From NCBI GenBank assembly GCA_007121175.1, contig SKMG01000260.1:1-7345 (forward strand): a stretch of 7,345 nucleotides of DNA, given 5' to 3'. The notes beneath the pieces are model-generated. The model was not told where the DNA came from, ran no database searches, and was given only the letters and a program-made list of their open reading frames with translations. This stretch comes from Trueperaceae bacterium. GTDB lineage: Bacteria > Deinococcota > Deinococci > Deinococcales > Trueperaceae. Shown piece by piece: positions 1 to 4,903 of the stretch; positions within the stretch are counted from its first letter, which is position 1, and every line of letters begins with the position of its first letter. The translations under genes and the position numbers were made by a program.

Positions 1-14
1 ACGCCCGCCGCCGT

Positions 15-43
15 TGGACAGCAGCAGGCCTTCCGTGTACGAT
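15..43 (+). promoter_or_regulatory. Candidate sigma-70-type promoter for the rpsP operon
   Basis: TGGACA (15-20) matches the -35 consensus at 5 of 6 bases. It is separated by 17 bases from TACGAT (38-43), which matches the -10 consensus at 4 of 6. Transcription would start near base 50, giving a leader of about 65 nt before rpsP. A second -10-like box, TACCCT (85-90), lies closer to the gene but has no recognisable -35 partner. The operon role is inferred only from position upstream of the first gene; the true promoter could also lie before the window. Confidence 0.4.
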
Positions 44-97
44 GGACAGTCGACTGTGCCGGTCGCGCCGACGCGTGGCCCCGCTACCCTAGCCCCC

Positions 98-104
98 GGA
101 GGAA
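98..104 (+). promoter_or_regulatory. Shine-Dalgarno site of rpsP
   Basis: GGAGGAA ends 10 bases before the ATG at 115. It is one of the strongest ribosome binding sites in the window and fixes the rpsP start. The reading frame stays open upstream to the window edge, so the frame alone would not decide it. Confidence 0.8.
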
Positions 105-114
105 CGAAGACCCC

Positions 115-417
115 ATGGTGAAGATCCGCCTCATGCGCCTCGGCGCCAAGCAGAACCCGCACTACCGCGTCGTCGTGGTCGACGCGCGGAGTAAGCGTTC
201 GGGCGACTACATCGAATCGCTCGGCTACTACGATCCGCGTGACACCACCCCCGAGCCGCTCAAGATCGACATGGAACGCGCCAGCTACTGGCTCGAGCAA
301 GGCGCCCAGCCCACCGACACCGCCTTGCGCCTGCTGCAGAAGGCGGGCGTCGCGCTGCCCGACGTCCTCGCCAAGCGCCGCGCCGCGTACACGCAGCGCC
401 CCGCTAGCGGCGCCTGA
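115..417 (+). CDS. rpsP: 30S ribosomal protein bS16
   Basis: This encodes ribosomal protein S16, a 16S rRNA-binding protein of the small subunit needed for 30S assembly. The 100-residue product has the family's N-terminal signature [15 protein letters not shown] followed by [13 protein letters not shown] (residues 16-28), the IESLGYYDP segment, and the conserved [16 protein letters not shown] stretch near residues 59-74, followed by KAGV. The length is slightly above the usual 80-90 residues because of a basic C-terminal tail ending in RPASGA. The ATG has a strong Shine-Dalgarno sequence 10 bases upstream. It is the first gene of an rpsP-khpA-rimM-trmD cluster, an order common in bacteria, and the next gene begins 31 bases after its stop. 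Its identity is secure. Confidence 0.98.
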   Translation: MVKIRLMRLGAKQNPHYRVVVVDARSKRSGDYIESLGYYDPRDTTPEPLKIDMERASYWLEQGAQPTDTALRLLQKAGVALPDVLAKRRAAYTQRPASGA

Positions 418-432
418 AGCTCGGTCGAACCC

Positions 433-442
433 GGAGGCGAGG
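433..442 (+). promoter_or_regulatory. Shine-Dalgarno region of khpA
   Basis: GGAGG (433-437) and a second GAGG (439-442) lie 11 and 6 bases before the ATG at 449. They support this start over the longer open frame that overlaps rpsP. Confidence 0.6.
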
Positions 443-448
443 CGTAGC

Positions 449-679
449 ATGCCGGTCGAACTCGTGACGTACGTGGTCCAGAACCTAGTTGCCGAGCCCG
501 GCGCGGTCGAGGTCACGGCCGAGCAGGACAACCGCGGGGTGCGCATCGAGATCCGCTGTGCGCCCGACGACGCCGGTCGCGTCATCGGTCGCGGCGGTCG
601 CGTCATCAACAGCCTCCGGACCCTGGCCCGCGCAGCGGCCGACGGCCGTCAACGGGTCGAGGTCAACCTGATCGAGTGA
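449..679 (+). CDS. khpA: KH-domain RNA-binding protein (KhpA/YlqC family)
   Basis: This is a small cytoplasmic RNA-binding protein of 76 residues, essentially a single KH domain. The defining GxxG loop is visible as VIGRGGRVI at residues 45-53, with GRGG at 47-50, followed by the helix INSLRTLARAAA. The N-terminus (MPVELVTYVVQNLV, then an EV..EQD..GVRIEIRC strand) fits the family. KhpA proteins bind RNA, often as a dimer with KhpB, and have been linked to cell-size control and sRNA or mRNA regulation in Gram-positive bacteria; the role here is not known. I start it at the ATG at 449 because of the Shine-Dalgarno site and family length. The frame is open further upstream, but that part overlaps rpsP. 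Its stop overlaps the rimM start as GTGA, which suggests translational coupling. Its place between rpsP and rimM is typical. Confidence 0.93.
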   Translation: MPVELVTYVVQNLVAEPGAVEVTAEQDNRGVRIEIRCAPDDAGRVIGRGGRVINSLRTLARAAADGRQRVEVNLIE

Positions 680-1239
680 CGGCGCCCGGCCGCGGGGATC
701 GCGATATCGAGGGCGAGTGGGAAGACGCCACCGAAGCGCAGACCGGCCCGCTGCTCGGCCGCCTGGGCCGCACCTACCAGCTCGAGGGCGCGTTGCGCTG
801 TTATCCCGAGGGCGAGACCGAGGCGGACCTGCTGCTCGGCGCCGAGGCCCTCGACGTGGAGGGCCATGGCTTGCTGCGGCTCCGCTATGCGCGCCGCCAC
901 GGCGCGGCGCTGCTGCTAGCGTTCCAGGGCTTCCGCACACCCGAGCGCGCCAGAGCGCTGGTGAACGCTCGCGTCCATCTCGATGCGCGCGACGCCGAAG
1001 CGGCGCGTCGGCTCGAGGCCGCCGACCCGCTCCCGACAGGCATCCCGGTCACCGTCGACGGCGTGCCGTTCGGCCTGCTCGAGGAGGTCGTGCCCGGCAC
1101 CCAGCCGCGCTTGCGCGTGCGCTCCGCGGCGGGCACCTTCCTGGTGCCGGCCCTGGCACCCTACGTGAAGGCGACGCGCGAGCACGTCGAGCTCGTCGAC
1201 CCACCCGAGGGGCTGCTCGACGAGCCCGAGCCGGGCTAG
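676..1239 (+). CDS. rimM: Ribosome maturation factor RimM
   Basis: RimM binds the 30S protein S19 and helps late maturation of the 16S rRNA 3' domain. The product has 187 residues. The N-terminal beta-barrel domain begins at [18 protein letters not shown] (26-43) and contains the family's [18 protein letters not shown] helix (83-100). The C-terminal PRC-barrel spans about 122-182, with [23 protein letters not shown] and the terminal [12 protein letters not shown] signature. About 23 acidic and polar residues precede the first domain, making the protein slightly longer than the usual 165-180. The GTG start overlaps the khpA stop as GTGA. No ATG, GTG or TTG occurs in frame between it and the domain, so the extension looks genuine unless a CTG is used. 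A weak GAGG lies 13 bases upstream. The trmD start follows 7 bases after its stop. Confidence 0.95.
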   Translation: MTAPGRGDRDIEGEWEDATEAQTGPLLGRLGRTYQLEGALRCYPEGETEADLLLGAEALDVEGHGLLRLRYARRHGAALLLAFQGFRTPERARALVNARVHLDARDAEAARRLEAADPLPTGIPVTVDGVPFGLLEEVVPGTQPRLRVRSAAGTFLVPALAPYVKATREHVELVDPPEGLLDEPEPG

Positions 1240-1246
1240 AGCGGCC

Positions 1247-1987
1247 GTGCGCATCACGATCGAGACCCTCTTCCCCCAGCTGATCGCCTCGTGGGCGCGT
1301 GAGGCGCTGATCGGCCGAGCGGTCGAGAGAGGGCTGCTCGAGATCCGTGCCAACGACCTACGGCGCTTCGCGGGCAACCGCACCGGCCGCGTCGACGACG
1401 CCCCGTACGGTGGCGGTGCCGGCATGGTGATACGGGTCGACGTCGCGGCCCAGGCGATCGACGAGGCGCGCAGCGCCGTCCCCCCGGCGGACGAGGTGGT
1501 GCTGCTCTCCCCCGCCGGCGAGCCGCTGGCGCAGCCGCTGGTGGAGCGCTTCGCTGGCTACCGGCACCTGATGCTGCTGTGCGGCCGCTACGAGGGCTTC
1601 GACGCCCGCGTCGAGCAGTTCGTCGACCGCGAGGTGTCGATCGGCGATGTGGTGCTGATGGGCGGCGAGCTGGCCGCGCTGTGCGTCGCCGAGGCCACGG
1701 CCAGGCTGCTGCCCGGCGTGCTGGGAGACGCCGAGAGCCACCGCTGCGACTCGTTCAGCAGCGGCCTGCTCGACTACCCCGAGTTCACCCGTCCGCCGAT
1801 GTACCGGGGGCTCGAGGTTCCTGAGGTGCTGCGCTCTGGCGACCACGCGCGGGTCGCGAGCTGGCGCCGGGCGCAGGCGCTGCTGCGGACGGCGCGGCGC
1901 CGCCCCGACCTCCTGGCCGCGGCACCGGGCGACGACGAGCGCCGCGTTTCCGCGGCGCTCGCACCGGATGATGAAGAGGAAACCTAA
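1247..1987 (+). CDS. trmD: tRNA (guanine37-N1)-methyltransferase TrmD
   Basis: TrmD uses S-adenosylmethionine to methylate G37 next to the anticodon, preventing +1 frameshifting. The 246-residue product shows the SPOUT trefoil-knot signatures: [12 protein letters not shown] (50-61), [13 protein letters not shown] (110-122), [13 protein letters not shown] (131-143) and RLLPGVLGD (153-161). The [15 protein letters not shown] block follows (168-184), then [18 protein letters not shown] and [11 protein letters not shown]153 and D168 correspond to the E. coli catalytic Arg154 and Asp169. The start is GTG, giving [11 protein letters not shown], the family's normal N-terminus. No good Shine-Dalgarno is visible, so coupling to rimM (7-nt gap) is likely. 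The last 25 residues are acidic and beyond the conserved core. They are encoded over a strong hairpin, and the TAA stop overlaps the stop of the convergent ompH gene. Confidence 0.97.
   Translation: MRITIETLFPQLIASWAREALIGRAVERGLLEIRANDLRRFAGNRTGRVDDAPYGGGAGMVIRVDVAAQAIDEARSAVPPADEVVLLSPAGEPLAQPLVERFAGYRHLMLLCGRYEGFDARVEQFVDREVSIGDVVLMGGELAALCVAEATARLLPGVLGDAESHRCDSFSSGLLDYPEFTRPPMYRGLEVPEVLRSGDHARVASWRRAQALLRTARRRPDLLAAAPGDDERRVSAALAPDDEEET
1936..1961. terminator. Strong hairpin at trmD/ompH 3' ends, candidate terminator or 3'-end stabiliser
   Basis: The arms CGAGCGCCGCG (1936-1946) and CGCGGCGCTCG (1951-1961) are perfectly complementary over 11 base pairs around a four-base loop. On the + strand the loop is TTTC. 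On the - strand it is GAAA closed by a G-C pair, the very stable GNRA tetraloop. The hairpin lies 22 bases past the ompH stop and about 23 bases before the trmD stop, so it is inside trmD coding sequence. Neither side has a U-run, so classical intrinsic termination is not certain. The hairpin itself is seen; its function is inference. Confidence 0.5.
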
Positions 1988-2475
1988 CGCAAGTTCGCGA
2001 GCACCACGTCGGTGATGTCGAGCCCGTCGGCCGCGTAGACCACCAGGCCGCTCTCGGCGGCGGCGGCGATGTCCATGACGATGGTGTAGCCCTGTTCACG
2101 CGCCACGTCGCGGATGGCGGCGTTGACCGCCTCGATCGCGGGCTCGGCGGCGCTGGCGATGTCGGCTTGGTAGCGGGTCTGGACCGCCTCCAACGTGGTG
2201 AGCAGCACGTTGAAACGCTCCTGCTCCTCGGGCGAGAGCTGTTCGCCGGCGCGGGCTCTCGCTTGGATCGCGTCGAGCTGCGCACGCAGCTCGCCGATCT
2301 CCTGGGTCGCCTGCCGGCGCAGGTCATTGGCGCTCTGACCACCCGGGTGCGCCCCGATCAGCGCCTGGGCGTCGACGAACACGAGCCGTGTCGGTTGGTC
2401 CTGGGCGCCGATGGTGGTGTTGGCCACCACCATGAGCGCGGCGGCGACGAGCAGGGCCAGGGTGAGTCTCTTCAT
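1984..2475 (-). CDS. OmpH/Skp family periplasmic chaperone-like protein
   Basis: This is a predicted secreted protein of 163 residues related to Skp/OmpH, which holds unfolded outer-membrane proteins in the periplasm. It begins with a signal peptide: MKR, a hydrophobic stretch of about 5-18, and likely cleavage near residue 24-25 (TIGAQ). A short [10 protein letters not shown] strand follows. Residues about 48-125 form a charged, Gln/Ala-rich helical region that probably makes the coiled-coil tentacle. The C-terminal part, [34 protein letters not shown], fits the family's strand and DiT..vl..L ending. A cell envelope with an outer membrane is therefore likely. No Shine-Dalgarno precedes the ATG; an extended -10 element lies nine bases upstream, suggesting a nearly leaderless mRNA. 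The TAG stop overlaps that of trmD. The gene is usually named skp or ompH, but I leave the symbol open because the sequence is divergent. Confidence 0.88.
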   Translation of the reverse strand: MKRLTLALLVAAALMVVANTTIGAQDQPTRLVFVDAQALIGAHPGGQSANDLRRQATQEIGELRAQLDAIQARARAGEQLSPEEQERFNVLLTTLEAVQTRYQADIASAAEPAIEAVNAAIRDVAREQGYTIVMDIAAAAESGLVVYAADGLDITDVVLANLR

Positions 2476-2484
2476 AGCGTGGGC

Positions 2485-2493
2485 AGTCTAGCA
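2485..2493 (-). promoter_or_regulatory. Extended -10 element immediately upstream of the ompH-like gene
   Basis: Read on the - strand, TGCTAGACT is an extended -10 (TGn followed by TAnnnT). It ends nine bases before the ATG at 2475. Transcription would start only two or three bases before the start codon, and no Shine-Dalgarno is present. The best -35 candidate, TTCGTT with a 16-base spacer, is poor. The same layout occurs before argF. Confidence 0.5.
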
Positions 2494-2501
2494 CCGCCAT
2501 C

Positions 2502-2696
2502 ATGAGAACGAAGGACCCCCTCTCCAACGTGGATCACGCCCTCCTCGACCCCCCTGCCCGCATCGTGCCCGACGGGGACGGCGGTAGCGTGAGCCCGGTG
2601 GCGGGCCGGCAGCCTCCGGGCGGGCGACGTTCGCACGTTGCTCGGCAGCCTCCGGTCGGGCCGCGGTCGCGGGGTCGTCCGCGGCCGGCGCGATGA
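2502..2696 (+). CDS. Possible small Arg/Pro-rich ORF upstream of the prepilin peptidase
   Basis: An open frame of 64 codons begins at ATG 2502 and ends in a TGA that overlaps the prepilin peptidase ATG as ATGA. I recognise no family. The first part (MRTKDPLSNVDHALLDPP) has G or C at most third codon positions, as real genes here do. The second half is rich in Arg, Pro and Gly, includes two RQPP units from a DNA direct repeat, and has less biased third positions. No Shine-Dalgarno is seen. An alternative start is GTG 2598, seven bases after a TAGCGT box, giving a 32-residue leader peptide. The ATGA junction would allow translational coupling to the downstream gene. It could equally be non-coding sequence that happens to be open, since GC-rich DNA has few stops. 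Confidence 0.28.
   Translation: MRTKDPLSNVDHALLDPPARIVPDGDGGSVSPVAGRQPPGGRRSHVARQPPVGPRSRGRPRPAR
2607..2660 (+). repeat. Pair of 18-bp direct repeats flanking an imperfect dyad
   Basis: CGGCAGCCTCCGGGCGGG (2607-2624) and CGGCAGCCTCCGGTCGGG (2643-2660) agree at 17 of 18 bases and start 36 bases apart. Between them, bases 2624-2641 form an imperfect palindrome with 14 of 18 positions symmetrical. The group lies 33-86 bases before the prepilin peptidase start. It could be a regulator binding site or simply a local duplication. Confidence 0.45.
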
Positions 2697-3877
2697 CCGA
2701 CGCGGGACTCGAGGCCAGCTGGATCGCGCTGTGGAGCATCGTCGGCGCCCTGGTGGGCTCGTTCGGCAACGTCGTGGTCTACCGCTGGCCTCGCGGCGAG
2801 TCCGTCGTCCGGCCGCGCTCGCGCTGCCCGCGCTGCAGCCGCGTGCTCGGCCCGCTCGAGCTGATCCCGATCGTCTCGTACCTGCTGCTGCGCGCGCGCT
2901 GCCGGAGCTGCGGCGTGCGCATCTCGCCCCGCTACCCGCTGGTCGAGGCGGCCATGGCCCTGGGCTTCGGGCTGCTGGCCTGGGCCTACCCGGTTCACGA
3001 GGCCGGCCTCTCGGCGCTGCCGCTGATGGCGCTCTACGCCATGCTGTTGATGGCCGCTCTCATCGATCTCGACACCTACCTGCTGCCCGACGGCCTGACC
3101 ATCACCGCCGCCTTCGTCGCCGTGCTGGGAGCCTTCGTCTACGCCCCAGAACTGGGCCTGCCCGGGCCCGGAGAGGCGCTGTTCGGGGCCGCGGTGGCGT
3201 CCGGCGCGCTGGTGCTGATCAACCGTCTGGGGGGGCTGGTGCTGCGGCGCTTGAAGGACACCAGTGAGCGGCTGTGGCCGCTCTCGCTCGACACCGTCAA
3301 CATTGCGGCGCTCGCCGGCATGCTCGGCGGCCTGCGGCTCGCGCTGGTGGTCGGCTCGCTGCAGGTGCTGCTCTCCGCCGTCACCAGGCGGCCGCTGCGA
3401 CTGAGCGAGCCGGTCGTCTACGCCGCCTGGCTGGTCTCCCTGCTGTTGATCGTGAGCGGCGTCGGGGAGCGGTGGGGCGTGGGACTCGTCGAGGGCATCG
3501 CCGGCAGCGTCGCCGGCGCCGGCACGTTCGCGTTCCTCGGCGCCCTCTGGTGGTGGCTCGTCGACTGGCGCCGCGGCGACCGCCGGGCCCCGGCGGACGC
3601 GGCCGGCGCGCCCGAGGACGACGACGGCGAGCCCGTTGCGATGGGCTTCGGCGACGTCAAACTCGCCGCGCCGCTCGGCGCCATGCTGGGCTGGGACGGC
3701 TTCCTGGTGGGGCTGCTGATGGCGGTAGTACTCGGAGCGGTGATCGGCGTGGCGCAGCGGCTCGCCGGAGGCTCACGCTTCGTGCCGTTCGGCCCCTTCA
3801 TGGTGGCGGGAGCCTTCCTTGCGCTGGCCGTCGGCGACGCCCTGATCGGCTGGTACCTGGCGCTCCTCGGGTTCTGA
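2693..3877 (+). CDS. Type IV prepilin peptidase/N-methyltransferase (PilD-like), with large internal insert
   Basis: This is an inner-membrane aspartic protease that cleaves the leader of type IV pilin and pseudopilin precursors and N-methylates the new N-terminus. The N-terminal signature VGSFGNVVVYRWPRGESVV (21-39) is followed by two zinc-type CxxC pairs, C45-C48 and C70-C73, as in bifunctional enzymes. The catalytic motifs are IDLDTYLLPD (124-133) and GFGDVKL (318-324), whose Asp residues (D125/D127 and D321) fit the protease active site. The product has 394 residues, against about 250-300 in most bacteria. The extra length is a block of roughly 120 residues between the two motifs, about 185-315, holding several more hydrophobic segments and an acidic Ala-rich linker (about 300-314). 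ATG 2693 gives the expected N-terminus. No clear Shine-Dalgarno is visible. The argF promoter element begins at its stop codon. Confidence 0.93.
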   Translation: MTDAGLEASWIALWSIVGALVGSFGNVVVYRWPRGESVVRPRSRCPRCSRVLGPLELIPIVSYLLLRARCRSCGVRISPRYPLVEAAMALGFGLLAWAYPVHEAGLSALPLMALYAMLLMAALIDLDTYLLPDGLTITAAFVAVLGAFVYAPELGLPGPGEALFGAAVASGALVLINRLGGLVLRRLKDTSERLWPLSLDTVNIAALAGMLGGLRLALVVGSLQVLLSAVTRRPLRLSEPVVYAAWLVSLLLIVSGVGERWGVGLVEGIAGSVAGAGTFAFLGALWWWLVDWRRGDRRAPADAAGAPEDDDGEPVAMGFGDVKLAAPLGAMLGWDGFLVGLLMAVVLGAVIGVAQRLAGGSRFVPFGPFMVAGAFLALAVGDALIGWYLALLGF

Positions 3878-3883
3878 TAGCAT
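3875..3883 (+). promoter_or_regulatory. Extended -10 element immediately upstream of argF
   Basis: TGATAGCAT is a TGn-TAnnnT extended -10 whose TGA is also the stop codon of the prepilin peptidase gene. It ends exactly nine bases before the argF ATG, the same spacing as at the ompH-like gene. No Shine-Dalgarno lies between, which fits a leader of only two or three bases. I see no convincing -35 box within the upstream gene. Confidence 0.5.
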
Positions 3884-3892
3884 GCCAGCCTC

Positions 3893-4903
3893 ATGGACCT
3901 GCCCTTGACCTCCAGCCTGCGCGGTCGCGACCTGCTCTCGCTCGCCGACCTGTCCACCGACGAGTTCCATGCGCTGCTCGACACCGCGCTGGAGCTCAAG
4001 CGCCGCTGGCGCGCAGGCGACCGGCCGCGCCTGCTGGAGCACGTCACCATCGCGATGATCTTCGAGAAGCAGTCGCTGCGCACGCGCTCGACCTTCGACA
4101 TCGCCATGTTCCACTTGGGCGGGCACTCGGTGCTGCTGTCGCAGAACTACATCGGCTGGGGCGTGCGCGAGACCATCCGAGACGTAGCGCACAACCTCGA
4201 GCGCTGGGTCGGGGGCATCATGGCCCGCACCTACGGGCACGCCACCTTAATCGAACTGGCCGAGCACGCGAGCGTGCCGGTGATCAACGGCCTCTCGGAC
4301 CTGCTGCACCCGTGCCAGCTGCTGGCTGACTACCTGACGCTGAAAGAGACCTTCGGACGCCTCGACGACCTGACGGTGGCCTTCGTCGGCGACGGCAACA
4401 ACGTCTGCAACTCGCACGTGAACGCCGCGATCCACGCTGGCGTGCGGCTGCGCATCGCCTGCCCCGAGGGCTTCGACCCGGACGCCGAGGTGCTCTCGAG
4501 CGCCCGCGCCCGCGGCGCCGACGTAGAGGTCGTGCGCGACCCGCGCGAGGCCGTGCGCGGCGCCGACGTGCTCTACACCGACGTCTGGGTCTCGATGGGC
4601 CAGGAGGAGGAGCTAGAGCTGCGCAGGCGCGCGTTCGCCGAGTACACCGTCACGCCGGCCTGGTTCGAGGAGCTCTCGGAGCGCGGCGTGTTCATGCACG
4701 ACCTGCCCGCCCACTACGGTGAGGAGTGCACCGAGGAGGCCGTCTACCACGAGCGCTCGGTGGTGTTCGACCAGGCCGAGAACCGCCTCCACGCGCAGAA
4801 GGGCGTGCTGGTGCAGCTGTTGGCCGACAGCGCGGCCGGCGGCGGGGCTATCGGCTCGGCTGGCAGTCGGCCGAGCGGCTGGCCCGGCGCGGGCCAGGGA
4901 TGA
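3893..4903 (+). CDS. argF: Ornithine carbamoyltransferase
   Basis: This cytoplasmic enzyme joins carbamoyl phosphate to ornithine to make citrulline in arginine biosynthesis. The product has 336 residues. The carbamoyl-phosphate domain shows FEKQSLRTRSTF (57-68), where most homologues have FEKPSTRTR; SLRTR also occurs in the Thermus enzyme as I recall it. Next come HPCQ (139-142), VGDGNNV (165-171) and the ornithine-binding DVWVSMGQE (230-238), which argues for ornithine rather than acetyl- or succinyl-ornithine. The usual HCLP motif reads HDLP (269-272), with Asp at the position of the conserved substrate-contacting Cys. AENRLHAQKGVLVQLL follows, and then a Gly/Ser/Ala/Pro tail (311-336) beyond the family's normal end. 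ATG 3893 fits both the family length and the adjacent -10 element. The TGA stop overlaps the argC start as ATGA. Confidence 0.94.
   Translation: MDLPLTSSLRGRDLLSLADLSTDEFHALLDTALELKRRWRAGDRPRLLEHVTIAMIFEKQSLRTRSTFDIAMFHLGGHSVLLSQNYIGWGVRETIRDVAHNLERWVGGIMARTYGHATLIELAEHASVPVINGLSDLLHPCQLLADYLTLKETFGRLDDLTVAFVGDGNNVCNSHVNAAIHAGVRLRIACPEGFDPDAEVLSSARARGADVEVVRDPREAVRGADVLYTDVWVSMGQEEELELRRRAFAEYTVTPAWFEELSERGVFMHDLPAHYGEECTEEAVYHERSVVFDQAENRLHAQKGVLVQLLADSAAGGGAIGSAGSRPSGWPGAGQG

Noticed and set aside
1..114. Possible divergent - strand gene: bases 60-1 read in reverse give [19 protein letters not shown], recalling the TEGL motif of glutaminyl-peptide cyclotransferases
   Set aside because: No ATG, GTG or TTG occurs in this frame between rpsP and the peptide, no ribosome binding site is seen, and only about 20 residues are available. 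It would need sequence left of the window to judge.
2476..2692. RNA gene or riboswitch in the longest intergenic stretch
   Set aside because: No conserved riboswitch core, tRNA fold or terminator-like helix with a U-run was visible. The content is better described as a divergent promoter, a direct repeat and a doubtful small ORF.
3870..3895. ArgR (ARG box) operator before argF
   Set aside because: I looked for paired AT-rich 18-bp boxes around the promoter and saw none. The only short AT-rich element is the -10 itself.
4726..4899. Upstream in-frame extension of argC into argF
   Set aside because: The extension has no homology to the ArgC N-terminus, and the Rossmann strand begins right after ATG 4900, which overlaps the argF stop in the usual coupled arrangement.
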